A stretch of 64,000 nt of DNA from Pseudomonas sp. R5(2019) (GTDB taxonomy: Bacteria > Pseudomonadota > Gammaproteobacteria > Pseudomonadales > Pseudomonadaceae): the NCBI RefSeq assembly GCF_009905435.1, contig NZ_JAAAMT010000001.1:1-64000 (forward strand). The letters are read 5' to 3'. Shown in pieces: positions 1 to 8,670 of this stretch. The notes beneath the pieces were generated by a model. The model made no database searches. It saw nothing but the letters and a program-made list of their open reading frames with translations, and had not been told where the DNA came from. The first letter of the stretch is position 1, and each line of letters starts with the position of its first letter. A program made the translations under genes and the position numbers.

Positions 1-2
1 AA

Positions 3-332
3 GCCGAACTGCGCGAGAAAGGCATGAATGAAGAAGCGATCCAGAAGCTGGCGCCGCACAAGGTGATCCCGGGCAACCGCCCGAGCAACACCCTGGTGGC
101 CGAACGCATCAGCCCGCGTCGCCTGGGCGCGCTGGTGGCGATGTATGAGCACAAGGTGTTCGTGCAGAGCGTCATCTGGGGTATCAACGCCTTTGACCAG
201 TGGGGTGTCGAGCTGGGCAAGGAGTTGGGCAAGGGTGTGTACCAGTGCCTGACCGGGGATGCGTCGCAAGAGGCTGACGATGCGTCGACCCAGGGCCTGA
301 TCAACTACTTCCGCTCACGCCACCGCGGTTGA
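3..332 (+). CDS. pgi: Glucose-6-phosphate isomerase, C-terminal part
   Basis: This is the 3' end of a gene that begins before the window; the frame is open from base 3. Pgi interconverts glucose-6-phosphate and fructose-6-phosphate in the cytoplasm. The 109 visible residues carry the typical C-terminal Pgi sequence: [13 protein letters not shown], then [18 protein letters not shown], where the last lysine of the WGVELGK motif is a conserved active-site residue. The tail [10 protein letters not shown] is usual for Pseudomonas. A REP element begins about 30 bases after the stop. Only the N-terminus is missing, and only because of the window edge. Confidence 0.95.
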   Translation, partial: AELREKGMNEEAIQKLAPHKVIPGNRPSNTLVAERISPRRLGALVAMYEHKVFVQSVIWGINAFDQWGVELGKELGKGVYQCLTGDASQEADDASTQGLINYFRSRHRG

Positions 333-360
333 TCGATCTGAGTCTGTTGGCTTGCCTGGC

Positions 361-435
361 CTGTAGGAGCGGACCTGGCCGCGATGGGGCGCGTAGCGGC
401 CCCCAAAGCCAGGTCCGTTCCCAAAGATTCGCTCC
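361..435. repeat. REP element
   Basis: Pseudomonas REP-type imperfect palindrome. GTAGGAGCGGACCTGGCCGC is followed by GATGGGGCGCGTAGCGGCCC and by a degenerate inverted copy (CCAGGTCCG...GCTCC). It lies between the convergent ends of pgi and the MarR gene, the usual place for these elements. Confidence 0.8.
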
Positions 436-467
436 CGCGCCCCCACGCAGACCTGTATCGATGCAGG

Positions 468-944
468 TCAATCTTCAGGCAAATTATTGAAGATCCTCTC
501 CAGCGTGCTGTTGAGCTTGCTCAGCTGCGCATCCGTCAGCCCGTTGAAGCTTTCCCGAATGATCCCGCTGGTGGCTGCCTGGACCTTCTCGATCATCCTG
601 CGCCCAGGTTCGGTCAGCGATACCTGGGTCACACGGCCGTCGATTTCGCTGGCGCGGGTGTCGACCAAGTCATCTGCCTTCATGCGGTAGACGATCTTGG
701 TGATGGTCGACAGCTTGGCGATGGCGTGGGTGGAGATCTCTGAAATGCTCGACTCGCCGTTATCCAGCAGGATGAACAGGATGCGGTAGCGCGGGATGTC
801 CATGTCGATCTTTTTCAGGGCCTTTTCCATGGCCATGGTGTAGCGGCCATTCAGGCGTGCGAGCCAGTAAAAAGGGTAGTCCTCTTTCTTGAAGTGCTCG
901 CTGGTGGGGTTGTAGCGGTGCTGGCGCTTTTTCGGGGTAGGCAT
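468..944 (-). CDS. MarR-family transcriptional regulator
   Basis: A 158-residue cytoplasmic DNA-binding protein. The chosen start gives MPTPKKRQHRYNP; the frame is open further upstream, but that extension is Ala/Gly-rich, not MarR-like, and runs into the promoter region. A winged-helix region lies around residues 55-120, with the recognition-helix stretch AIAKLSTITKIVYRMKADDL and the wing ASEIDGRVTQVSLTEPG (the DxR wing motif of MarR). It is transcribed divergently from the NTF2-like/NIPSNAP gene pair, with an AT-rich gap between them. It is therefore inferred to be the local repressor, probably sensing a small, perhaps aromatic, ligand. The ligand cannot be deduced. Confidence 0.85.
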   Translation of the reverse strand: MPTPKKRQHRYNPTSEHFKKEDYPFYWLARLNGRYTMAMEKALKKIDMDIPRYRILFILLDNGESSISEISTHAIAKLSTITKIVYRMKADDLVDTRASEIDGRVTQVSLTEPGRRMIEKVQAATSGIIRESFNGLTDAQLSKLNSTLERIFNNLPED

Positions 945-1061
945 GCGTTGAATTCTTGAGGTTGTGCCCGGGAGCGGTGCGGCCGTTGTGCCGTGGGCGG
1001 CTTCATGTGCGTTGCACTCTAGCATGCTCTGGACGGTGTCGGGATTTACCGGATAAATTAA

Positions 1062-1091
1062 TTGACATTTCACGTAAAAATTACCATTTTA
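1062..1091 (+). promoter_or_regulatory. Probable promoter of the NTF2-like gene / MarR target region
   Basis: A perfect -35 hexamer TTGACA lies at 1062-1067. An AT-rich stretch (ATTTTA) starts 17-18 bases later. The block around it (AAATTAATT...AAAATTA) is the most AT-rich stretch between the two divergent genes and is a likely MarR operator. The -10 is not a clear consensus. Confidence 0.4.
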
Positions 1092-1141
1092 AATCCAGCC
1101 ATCAGGCGGCCCTGACAGCCGCCTTTTTTCTGGAGAGCCCA

Positions 1142-1663
1142 ATGACCGACCGACTGCACGCCCTGGAACAACGCCTGGCCTTACTGGAAAGCGAGATCGC
1201 CATCCGCGCCTGCATGAACCGCTACATGGTTTTGTGCGATGACCTGGGCGTTGACTCGCCGCTGGATGAACTGGCTGGCCTGTTCACTGAAGATGCCGTC
1301 TGGGAAGGCAAGGGCGCCAAATACCGGGACGCCTTCGGCGGCTACCGTGGTCGCGAGGCGATCAAGGCGATGTTCGCCACCTACATGGTCGAGCCCGCGC
1401 ACTTTGCCCTCAACGTCCACTTCCTGACCTGCGAGCTGATCCAGGTGCAAGGCGACCAGGCCAGCGCCAGCTGGGTCATGCTGCAAACCTCGACCTTTGC
1501 CAGCGGCGCCTCGCACCTCAACAGCGCGCGGCTCACCGTAACGTTCCGGCAAGAAGCCGGGCACTGGCGCATGGCGCATTTCCAGACCGAAAACCTCTTC
1601 AGCCGCCCGGTCAGCCGCTGGAACAGCAGCGCCGAGTTGCCGGTTCCCAACCGCCCTGAATAA
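1142..1663 (+). CDS. SnoaL/NTF2-like fold protein
   Basis: 173 residues. The start at 1142 is chosen because it follows a CTGGAGAG ribosome-binding site; the frame is open upstream but reads into the divergent promoter. The sequence fits the nuclear transport factor 2/SnoaL-like family: a helical N-terminus (ALEQRLALLESEIAIRACMNRYM), the LAGLFTEDAVWEG motif that begins the cone fold, and the closing strand WRMAHFQTENLF. Such proteins bind or isomerise small hydrophobic ligands, or form the small subunit of ring-hydroxylating enzymes. No large dioxygenase subunit is nearby, so the role is unknown. The NIPSNAP-like gene follows 18 bases later, so the two probably form an operon controlled by the divergent MarR. 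Confidence 0.75.
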   Translation: MTDRLHALEQRLALLESEIAIRACMNRYMVLCDDLGVDSPLDELAGLFTEDAVWEGKGAKYRDAFGGYRGREAIKAMFATYMVEPAHFALNVHFLTCELIQVQGDQASASWVMLQTSTFASGASHLNSARLTVTFRQEAGHWRMAHFQTENLFSRPVSRWNSSAELPVPNRPE

Positions 1664-1681
1664 TCGCCCGGACACCCCCCT

Positions 1682-2305
1682 ATGAAGCTGTACGAACTGT
1701 TGACCTTCACCCTGCGCGTGCGGACCCAGGCCCAAGCCCTGCAACAGCTGGAAGCGAGCCTTTTCGGCCCGCAAGTGGGTGGCACCCTGATCGGCTGCTG
1801 GGCCTCTGAAATCGGTGCCTTGAACCAGATTGCCGTCCTGCGCGGCTTTGCCGACGAACAGGCCCGCCTGACCGAGCGTGACCGCTACCTGTTGGCCAAG
1901 GATGCCTTCGGCATCGAGCAGTACCTGCTCGACATGAACGTCGCCAACTACACCCTGTTCCCGTTCCTGGAACCACTGCAGCCGGGCGCCCATGGGCCGT
2001 TCTATGAACTGCGCGAATACAACCTGATCCCATCAGGGCTGGCGCCGACACTGGAGGGTTGGGAGAAGGCGGTGGGGCCGCGCACGGCAGCGGGCTATTC
2101 GCAGGTGTTTGCCGCGTTCTACGCCACCGACGGGCGCACGCCACGCTACCTGCATATCTGGCCGTATGCGAGCCTTGAACAGCGGTTGGATGTGCGCACC
2201 CGGGCAGTGAAAGACGGGGTCTGGCCGCCGGAAAACTCCGGGCCGCAGTTGCGCGAGATGTTCAGTACGGTGTGCTTGCCGGCTGCGTTTTCGCCGTTGC
2301 AGTAA
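1682..2305 (+). CDS. NIPSNAP family protein
   Basis: 207 residues. Both halves look like the ferredoxin-like NIPSNAP fold: MKLYELLTFTLRV at the N-terminus and FYELREYNLIPSGL around residue 107, followed by LEGWEKAVGPR. The family is common as stand-alone proteins in catabolic operons, but its biochemical role is unclear. It sits 18 bases after the NTF2-like gene with the same orientation, so co-transcription is likely. No signal peptide or membrane segment is seen. Confidence 0.75.
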   Translation: MKLYELLTFTLRVRTQAQALQQLEASLFGPQVGGTLIGCWASEIGALNQIAVLRGFADEQARLTERDRYLLAKDAFGIEQYLLDMNVANYTLFPFLEPLQPGAHGPFYELREYNLIPSGLAPTLEGWEKAVGPRTAAGYSQVFAAFYATDGRTPRYLHIWPYASLEQRLDVRTRAVKDGVWPPENSGPQLREMFSTVCLPAAFSPLQ

Positions 2306-2458
2306 CAGAGGGCTGGGAGCAGTGGCGGATGCCGGCATTGCAACCTCGTATCGGTGTTGGGTGAGAGCTTCAACGATATGAGTTTTCTCTTATAGATCAT
2401 TGCTTAGCCTGAAACGGCAACAGACCCCAGGTATTCCAGCGAGCCTTTGAACAGGCTC

Positions 2459-3742
2459 TCAGAGAATCGACCAGGGGTAGATGATGATTAGGCGATCATC
2501 GCCAAAGTCCTGGCCACCATCGAAGTCGCGGCGGACCGTAGTGCTACGCCATTTCAGGGTCAGGTCTTTCAGGCTGCCGCTTTGTATCGTATAGGCCAGC
2601 TCCGATTCGCGTATCCATTCCTCGCCGTTGCTGTCGCTCGGCGACACGTCGATGTCCCAGCCACGGATATAGCGGTTCATGACGGTCAGGCCGGGGATTC
2701 CCAGGCCGGCCATGTCGTAGTCGTGGCGCAACTGCCAGGAGCGCTCGCCGATCGCGTCGGCAGTGAAACTATAGCCATCGTTGGCCACGGTGGCGCCGCT
2801 GGCACCATTGACGCGCATCCACTTGCTGTTGCCGCGGACCTTCATCAGCCCCAGGTAGAGGGTGTTGTTGCCATGCCTGGCCGAGAACATGCCGGTGTAG
2901 GTTTCGTTGCTCAGCTCGCCGTCGAGCTTTTTGCCGTTGTCGCTGCCGTTGAAGTAGCCGACGTTGGCGCCCAGCACCCAGTCGCCGACGGGTTGGCTGT
3001 GCACCAACTGGTAGTAGCGCTGGTCGTAGATGTCTTCCAGTTCGGCGAACCAGGCACCGAGCATAGTCTGGCGCTCGTTGAAGCTGTATTCGGCTCCCGC
3101 GACGTTGAATCGGTCGGAGGCGCCCGCGCCGAGGAAGCGAAAGTCCTCCAGACTGCCGTCCTCGCGGGGACTGTTCTGGCGTAACTGGCCGACGTAGAGG
3201 GTGGCGCTCTCGATATCCCTTGAGGTGAGCAGGCCGCCCTGGAAGGTCTGCGGCAGCGAGCGACCATCGTCCGAGCGCAGCACGGGCAATACGGTGGCCC
3301 ACTCGCCCACTTTCACTTCGGTTTCGGCAAGACGCATTTTCCCCGCCAGGCCCAAGCGTCCCCAGTCGTCCGGCGGGTAGCCGTCGTCGTGAATCGGGGT
3401 CATCTGGGTATTGCGCGACCACTTGTCGCCATCGAGCTTGAGGGACAACAACCCCAGTGCATCGACCCCGAAGCCAAGGGCGCCTTCGGTATAGCCGGAG
3501 CGGGCGTCGAGGATCAGGTTCTGGCTCCAGTGCCGCGCATAGCCTTGCCGCCGACCATCGATGAGCGGGCCCTGATCGTCCACGTAATTACGATTGAAGT
3601 AGTAATTGCGCAGGGTGAGACCGACCTTGGCGTCCTCGACAAAGTCGGCGCTGGCGCAAAGGGGCAGGCCCGCAATGCTCGCCAGGATCAGGGCGGCAGG
3701 AGTCCAGGGGTGCCAGGGCGACACCTTCGTTGGGAGGCGCAT
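2459..3742 (-). CDS. OprD-family outer-membrane porin
   Basis: 427 residues starting at MRLPTKVSPW; a longer frame exists upstream but has no signal-peptide logic. A signal peptide (APAALILASIAGLPLCASA region) is followed by FVEDAKVGLTLRNYYFNRNY, the usual first strand of Pseudomonas OprD/Occ channels, and alternating beta strands to the C-terminal IIYPWSIL. These 18-strand porins take up specific small organic acids, amino acids or sugars. It is divergent from the membrane-bound dehydrogenase genes, so its substrate may be that enzyme's substrate or product; this is inference. No basis for a D or K subfamily call. Confidence 0.88.
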   Translation of the reverse strand: MRLPTKVSPWHPWTPAALILASIAGLPLCASADFVEDAKVGLTLRNYYFNRNYVDDQGPLIDGRRQGYARHWSQNLILDARSGYTEGALGFGVDALGLLSLKLDGDKWSRNTQMTPIHDDGYPPDDWGRLGLAGKMRLAETEVKVGEWATVLPVLRSDDGRSLPQTFQGGLLTSRDIESATLYVGQLRQNSPREDGSLEDFRFLGAGASDRFNVAGAEYSFNERQTMLGAWFAELEDIYDQRYYQLVHSQPVGDWVLGANVGYFNGSDNGKKLDGELSNETYTGMFSARHGNNTLYLGLMKVRGNSKWMRVNGASGATVANDGYSFTADAIGERSWQLRHDYDMAGLGIPGLTVMNRYIRGWDIDVSPSDSNGEEWIRESELAYTIQSGSLKDLTLKWRSTTVRRDFDGGQDFGDDRLIIIYPWSIL

Positions 3743-4175
3743 CGGTCTGATTCTCCAAAACAATTGCCAGGCAACGCTTGACTTATCGCCTTGCCGATGC
3801 GCGACCCCCCCGGGGGCGTTCGTCGGCGACGGCCCCAATCAGACTAGCCCAGATTTCTCGCCAGTCAGCGCGACAGGGGCGGGAGCGAGACTCCGGCTTT
3901 GCGGTTTGCGGGGGAGGTTCCCGCGCGGGAGCGTGGCTGCTTGCGCCCAGCGCAGTCGTCTACCTGGCCAGTGGCATCGCCTGGGTGGTCGGCGTGGCCT
4001 TCGCGCTGCAGTGGCGGGCGGGCTGAGGTCAGAGGGTACCCCGCCCCAGAAATAGTCACGGGTTGCGTGAGCGTGGCTATCCTTGAGTCAAGGTGCGTAT
4101 TGCGAGCTGCATCAATGGATCGCGCCGCTCAGCCTGGATCTTGAGCCAAGTCTTTGAGCTTACTGGGGATCACCC
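3743..4175. other. Intergenic region between porin and dehydrogenase operon
   Basis: 433 bases with no convincing gene. It must hold the divergent promoters of the porin and the dehydrogenase operon, but no clear sigma-70 pair was recognised. A plus-strand frame ending at 4026 has a hydrophobic tail (VVYLASGIAWVVGVAFAL) that could be the remnant of a membrane-protein gene. Confidence 0.4.
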
Positions 4176-4703
4176 ATGAAACGAGCCGTTTCCGATGAGC
4201 CTGCACAAGACTGCGCCCCAGCCGTCGACCCCGCGCGGCGCGGCTTGCTGCTAGGCCTGCTGAGCGCCTATACCGCATCCCTGATTCCCTGGGCGGTGGC
4301 CCAGGCGGCGCCCGATGCCGAGCGTGGCGCCTTCGTGGCGCTTTCCGCGCTGATTGCCGGTCGCCAATCCCTCGACAGCGAACTGGCGGCGCGCTACTAC
4401 GACGCACTTGGCAAGGCGGACCCGGCCTTTCCCCAAGCGGTGAAGGACGTGCTGCTGCTGATCAACCAGCGGCAAATCGCCCCGCTGCAGCTGCAGCCGC
4501 TGCTCGATAGTGATTATCCGCAGCTGGCGCCGGTCCCCCGCAAGATCGCCAGCGCCTGGTTTCTCGGCGTCGTCGGTGACAAGGCGCAGGCGCGCGCGCT
4601 GGCCTACGAGAACGCCCTGAACGCGGTATTCGTCAGCGATGTGCTGCAGCCGCCTAGCTATTGCTACGGCGCCTACGGCAGCTGGGCCAACAAACCTGCC
4701 TGA
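4176..4703 (+). CDS. FAD-dependent sugar/alcohol dehydrogenase, small (gamma) subunit, Tat-exported
   Basis: 175 residues. The start gives a twin-arginine signal: PARRGLLLGLLSAYTASLIPWAVAQA, roughly residues 20-45. The mature part (FVALSALIAGRQSLD, QPPSYCYGAYGSWANKPA near the end) resembles the small subunit of membrane-bound sorbitol/gluconate/glucose dehydrogenases (the FAD-SLDH family). This subunit carries the flavoprotein through the Tat system and stabilises it at the periplasmic face. The GMC flavoprotein starts 11 bases after its stop and the cytochrome follows, so this is gene one of a small-large-cytochrome operon. The substrate cannot be told from sequence. Confidence 0.85.
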   Translation: MKRAVSDEPAQDCAPAVDPARRGLLLGLLSAYTASLIPWAVAQAAPDAERGAFVALSALIAGRQSLDSELAARYYDALGKADPAFPQAVKDVLLLINQRQIAPLQLQPLLDSDYPQLAPVPRKIASAWFLGVVGDKAQARALAYENALNAVFVSDVLQPPSYCYGAYGSWANKPA

Positions 4704-4714
4704 GGAAGAGCCAA

Positions 4715-6355
4715 GTGACCGAACTGTCGTCTGCTGATGTCGTCGTCATCGGCTCGGGGATCTGTGGTGCCCTGACCGCCCGCAAACTGGCCCAGCGCGG
4801 CGCTTCCGTGCTGATGCTGGAGGCCGGCCCCCGGGTGTCCCGCGCCCAGATCCTGGCCAACTTCCGCAACTCGCCGCGGCGCAGCGACTGGATGTCGTCT
4901 TATCCATTCTTTCCCTGGGCACCGCATCCGGTGTACCAGCCGGAGGACAACGGCTACCTGGTGCAGGCCGGTCCCTATCCGTATGCCGCCGAATACATCC
5001 GCATGGTCGGCGGTACGAGCTGGCACTGGGCGGCTCACGCCTGGCGCTACGTGCCCAACGACATGCGCATCCACAGCCTGTACGGCGTCGGCGTCGACTG
5101 GCCGTTCGACTACGACGAGCTCGAGCCCTTCTATCAGGAGGCGGAAGAGATCATGGGCGTTGCCGGTTCTGCCGCCGAGCACCCGGAGTCGCCGCGCAGC
5201 AAGCCGTTCCCGCTGGAGCCGGTGGCCGAACCCTACGCCATGCGGCGCCTGCGCGAGCGCCTGGCGGGGGTCTATTCGGTGGTCGGCAATACCGCGGCGC
5301 GCAACAGCCGCACCTTCGATGGCCGCCCGGCCTGCTGCGGCAGCAACAACTGCCAGCCGATCTGCCCGGTAGACGCCCAGTACCACGGCGGGCTGGCCGT
5401 CGACGCCGCCGAAGCCGCGGGGGTCAAGCTGATCGCCAACGCCGTGGTCTACCGCCTCGAGCACGACGACCAGGACCGCGTAGTCGCGGCCCACTACTAC
5501 GATCCGGACAAGAAGTCCTATCGGGTCACCGGCAAGACCTTCATCGTCGCCGCCAACGGCATCGAAAGTCCGAAGTTGCTGCTGCTGTCGACCAGCGACA
5601 AGCACCCCAACGGCCTGGCTAACAGCTCGGGCATGGTCGGCCGCAATCTGATGGATCATCCCAGCACCTCAATGACCTTCGACGTGGATGAGGATGTCTG
5701 GCTGGGTCGCGGGCCGCAGAGCCCGAGTTCGATCAACACCCTGCGCGACGGTCCGTTTCGCGCCCAGCGTTCGCCGTATCGGCTGGACTTCACCAACATC
5801 TCGCGGGTGGACGGCACCACCCGGCGTCTGCTGCAGGAAGGCGTCTATGGCGAGGAGTTCGAGAAGCGCCTGCGCCACAGCGCCGCCCGCGAGATGAACG
5901 TCAAGACGGTGCTGGAAGTGCTGCCCAATCCGGAAAACCGCATCACCCTGAGCGATCAGAAGGATGCCATGGGCATTTCCAAGCCGCAGGCGCACTACGC
6001 CATCGATGCCTACACCCGCGCCGGCGCCCAGGCAGCCAAGGCCGACTTCGCCCGCATCGCCGAGCTGATGGGCGCGACCAACATCCGCCTGACCGACGAC
6101 GAGCACTTCGCCAACAACCAGCACATCTGCGGCACCCTGAGCATGGGCAGCGACCCCAAAACCTCGGTCTGCGACCAGTACGGGCAGGCCCACGACCATG
6201 ACAACCTGTTCATGGTCGGCACTGGAGTGCTGCCCACGGCGGGCACCTGCAACTCGACCCTGGCCGCGGTCGCCGTGGCGTTGCGTACCGTCGAGCACAT
6301 CCTGCCCGATCGCTCGAGCGTGCGTTCCTCGAACGACGCCGCGTCGAACGCCTGA
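4715..6355 (+). CDS. GMC-type membrane-bound dehydrogenase, flavoprotein subunit
   Basis: 546 residues from a GTG start preceded by GAGGAAGAG; the open frame reaches further upstream, but that part overlaps the small-subunit gene. The FAD-binding motif is VVVIGSGICGALTA (residues 9-22). The GMC block is GGTSWHWAAHAWR (99-111). The C-terminal catalytic His and Asn lie in NNQHICGTLSMG and AGTCNSTLAAVAVAL. Residues 207-217 (CC-x4-C-x3-C, in RPACCGSNNCQPICP) match the [3Fe-4S] cysteine cluster of FAD glucose and fructose dehydrogenases, which passes electrons to the cytochrome subunit. The enzyme is inferred to oxidise a sugar, sugar acid or polyol in the periplasm and to feed ubiquinone through the triheme subunit. 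GC content looks somewhat higher than in the flanks. Confidence 0.9.
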   Translation: MTELSSADVVVIGSGICGALTARKLAQRGASVLMLEAGPRVSRAQILANFRNSPRRSDWMSSYPFFPWAPHPVYQPEDNGYLVQAGPYPYAAEYIRMVGGTSWHWAAHAWRYVPNDMRIHSLYGVGVDWPFDYDELEPFYQEAEEIMGVAGSAAEHPESPRSKPFPLEPVAEPYAMRRLRERLAGVYSVVGNTAARNSRTFDGRPACCGSNNCQPICPVDAQYHGGLAVDAAEAAGVKLIANAVVYRLEHDDQDRVVAAHYYDPDKKSYRVTGKTFIVAANGIESPKLLLLSTSDKHPNGLANSSGMVGRNLMDHPSTSMTFDVDEDVWLGRGPQSPSSINTLRDGPFRAQRSPYRLDFTNISRVDGTTRRLLQEGVYGEEFEKRLRHSAAREMNVKTVLEVLPNPENRITLSDQKDAMGISKPQAHYAIDAYTRAGAQAAKADFARIAELMGATNIRLTDDEHFANNQHICGTLSMGSDPKTSVCDQYGQAHDHDNLFMVGTGVLPTAGTCNSTLAAVAVALRTVEHILPDRSSVRSSNDAASNA

Positions 6356-6373
6356 GCGAGTAAGGAGTAAGCC

Positions 6374-7756
6374 ATGAAATTGACGATACACCTGATCGCC
6401 AGCCTGACGGCCGCCATCGGTTGCGGCGCCCAGGCCGCCAGCCCGGCGGACAGCGAACTGATCCAGCGCGGCGAGTACCTGGCCCGGGCCGGCGACTGCG
6501 TGGCCTGCCACTCGCTCGTCGGCGGCGAGACCTTCGCCGGCGGTCTCAAGCTGCCGACCCCGATCGGCGACATAGTGGCGACCAACATCAGCCCGTCGAA
6601 GACCGCTGGCATCGGCAACTACAGCCTCGAACAGTTCTCCGCGGCGGTGCGCCAGGGCGTGCGCGCCGACGGCCAGCGCCTTTACCCGGCCATGCCCTAT
6701 ACCTCTTACGCCAAGGTCACGGATGCGGACATCGCGGCGCTGTATGCCTACTTCATGCACGGGGTGAAGCCGGTCGACAGCCAGCCGCCGGAGACGGCGC
6801 TGCCGTTTCCGTTCAACGTCCGCGTCTCCATGGCGCTGTGGAACGTGCTGTTCCTCGACGACCGGGTCTACCAGCCCGATCCGGCGCAGAGCGAGGCGTG
6901 GAACCGCGGAGCCTACCTGGTGCAGGGCCTGACCCACTGCAGCACCTGCCATACGCCGCGCAACCTGCTGATGGCCGAAGACGCCGCGCGCGATCTGGCC
7001 GGCGGCGAGGTCGGCGTCTGGCATGCGCCCAACATCACCGCGGACAGCTATAGCGGCATCGGTGGCTGGAGCGGCGAGGAGCTCGTGCAGTACCTCAAGC
7101 GCGGCAACATCGCCAAGGGCCAGGCCTCTGGCCCCATGGCCGAGGCGATCGACCACAGCCTCCAGTATCTGAGTGACGCTGACCTGCAGGCCATCGCGGT
7201 ATACCTGAAGACGGTGCCGGCGGTGGCCGGGCAGGGGGTGGCCAAGCCCGTGCAGGCCTGGGGCGAGGCCGGCGACCAACTGGACAGCATCCGCGGCGTC
7301 GCCTGGCCGCAGAACCCTGACGAGCTGAGTGGGCCGCAGCTGTTCGATGCCTACTGCGCGGCCTGCCACCAGGCTCACGGCCAGGGGAGTCCGTTCGATG
7401 CCCGGTTGCCGGCACTGTTCCAGAACACGGCCACTGGCCGCACCCAGACCAACAACCTGGTCATGGTGATACTCGAAGGCATCCACCGGGTGGGTGAAGG
7501 CGAGGAGATCCCCATGCCAGGCTTCGCCCACGAGCTGTCCGACCAGCAGATCGCCACCCTGGGCAACTACCTGACCCAGAGCTACGGCAACCCCGCGGCC
7601 GAGGTCAGCGTGGCCCAGGTGAAGGATCTGCGCGCGGGCAAGGTCGCGGCCTCGGTGGACCTGGTCCTGCTGGCCCGCCTCGGTCTGGCGCTTGGGGTCA
7701 TCGTGGTGCTGGCGGCGCTGGCATGGGTGTCGCGGCGCAAACGCCGGGCGGCCTGA
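6374..7756 (+). CDS. Triheme cytochrome c subunit of the membrane-bound dehydrogenase
   Basis: 460 residues. A Sec signal peptide (residues 1 to about 22, ending CGAQAA) precedes three CxxCH haem sites: CVACH near residue 40, CSTCH near 194 and CAACH near 335. A C-terminal membrane anchor (LVLLARLGLALGVIVVLAAL) is followed by a basic RRKRRAA tail. This is the layout of the cytochrome subunit of sorbitol, gluconate and alcohol dehydrogenases, which takes electrons from the flavoprotein and reduces ubiquinone. It starts 18 bases after the flavoprotein stop with an AAGGAG site and is the last gene of the operon. Confidence 0.92.
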   Translation: MKLTIHLIASLTAAIGCGAQAASPADSELIQRGEYLARAGDCVACHSLVGGETFAGGLKLPTPIGDIVATNISPSKTAGIGNYSLEQFSAAVRQGVRADGQRLYPAMPYTSYAKVTDADIAALYAYFMHGVKPVDSQPPETALPFPFNVRVSMALWNVLFLDDRVYQPDPAQSEAWNRGAYLVQGLTHCSTCHTPRNLLMAEDAARDLAGGEVGVWHAPNITADSYSGIGGWSGEELVQYLKRGNIAKGQASGPMAEAIDHSLQYLSDADLQAIAVYLKTVPAVAGQGVAKPVQAWGEAGDQLDSIRGVAWPQNPDELSGPQLFDAYCAACHQAHGQGSPFDARLPALFQNTATGRTQTNNLVMVILEGIHRVGEGEEIPMPGFAHELSDQQIATLGNYLTQSYGNPAAEVSVAQVKDLRAGKVAASVDLVLLARLGLALGVIVVLAALAWVSRRKRRAA

Positions 7757-8064
7757 GAGCCTGCTCACGATCTGCCGCGCGTCGGCCATGCTGCGTTGCA
7801 ACGGAGCGAAGCGGAGGCTACATCCAGCGCCGAAACGAATTTTCCGTGCTGACTCTCCAGCAGACGCCGCCGATCGTCCCTTTCAGGAGCGAGCTCGCAG
7901 CGAAGCTATTCTCTAATGGCGAAATACCGCCTGTCTAATCGACAGGCTGCCTGACGCGAGGCGTGACAACTGTGCTGTAACAATCACCCGATTCATACCT
8001 CAAAGTAAAACTGCACTGAGGCTGCCTTACTATTGGCATCTTCAGTCCATCTGAGGACAAGCTC
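7757..8064. other. Intergenic region with repeat-like sequence and ECF-type promoter candidate
   Basis: 308 bases. The first part (GCGCGTCGGCCATGCTGCGT at about 7779-7796 and what follows) resembles intergenic repeats known from other Pseudomonas species. The second part holds GCTGTAACA at 7974-7982, about 80 bases before the sigma factor gene, a candidate -35 element for an ECF sigma. No gene was recognised. Confidence 0.35.
7974..8005 (+). promoter_or_regulatory. Candidate ECF promoter upstream of sigma factor gene
   Basis: GCTGTAACA (7974-7982) is followed 16 bases later by CTCAAA. The same nonamer occurs on the minus strand at 9353-9361 before the small secreted protein gene, followed after the same distance by ATCGAA. 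This resembles a GTAAC-type ECF -35 with a TC-rich -10 and suggests autoregulation by the neighbouring sigma factor. Confidence 0.4.
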
Positions 8065-8670
8065 ATGGACGATGAGCAGGAGCTGATCAAACGGCTGCGT
8101 GAAGGCGACAGCAATGCCCTTGAGACGGTGATCAAGCTTCATCATGCTTTCCTGGTCGCCATGGCCACACCCTTGGTCGGACCGGAATCGGCTCATGATG
8201 TTGCGCAGGAAACGTGGCTGAGGGCCTTTGTCGGCATAAAAAAGTTCGAGGGGCGTGCCAAGCTGCGAACCTGGTTGGCCCGAATTGCCATCAACGAGGC
8301 CCATGCCATGAGGCGCAAGTGCGGGCGCGAAGTTCCTCTGGATGGCTGGGGCATCGACGCCAGTTCGCCTATCAGCCAGCACTTCAACGAGAAGGGCGCC
8401 TGGAAAACCCCGCCCAGTCAATGGCACTACGAAAGCCCTGAGGAGCTGTTGATCGAAGCCGAGTTGCACGCGTGCATCCGCAAGCATTTGCGCATGTTGC
8501 CTGGCGATCAACAAAGTGTGGTACTGATGCGTGAATTGGGGGGGCTGGAGTATGACGAAATCGCTCAAGCCCTGGGTTTGGCCGAAGGCAATATCCGCGT
8601 GCTGTTGCACCGGGGGCGTCAGCGCATGCAAGCGATGCTCAATCACTTTCAGGAGGAAGGAACATGCTGA
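8065..8670 (+). CDS. ECF-type RNA polymerase sigma factor
   Basis: 201 residues. The sigma-2 region runs through about residues 20-85 (SAHDVAQETWLRAFVGIKKFEGRAKLRTWLARIAINEA, the region 2.1-2.4 core). Sigma-4 runs from about 140 to 195 (MLPGDQQSVVLMRELGGLEYDEIAQALGLAEGNIRVLLHRGRQRM, with the region-4 helix-turn-helix). The linker between them (residues 90-130) is longer than usual. The zinc-finger anti-sigma gene overlaps the last seven bases, so the two are translationally coupled and probably form a regulatory pair. The inducing signal is not evident. Confidence 0.9.
   Translation: MDDEQELIKRLREGDSNALETVIKLHHAFLVAMATPLVGPESAHDVAQETWLRAFVGIKKFEGRAKLRTWLARIAINEAHAMRRKCGREVPLDGWGIDASSPISQHFNEKGAWKTPPSQWHYESPEELLIEAELHACIRKHLRMLPGDQQSVVLMRELGGLEYDEIAQALGLAEGNIRVLLHRGRQRMQAMLNHFQEEGTC

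Noticed and set aside
3778-4026. Frame ending in a hydrophobic stretch (VVYLASGIAWVVGVAFAL)
   Set aside because: Possible tail of a lost membrane-protein gene, but no start, no upstream homology and no conserved motif to name it.
5669-7801. A 710-codon open frame on the minus strand across the dehydrogenase operon
   Set aside because: It is antisense to well-supported FAD and cytochrome genes; its composition is that of a GC-rich shadow frame and it has no recognisable domain.
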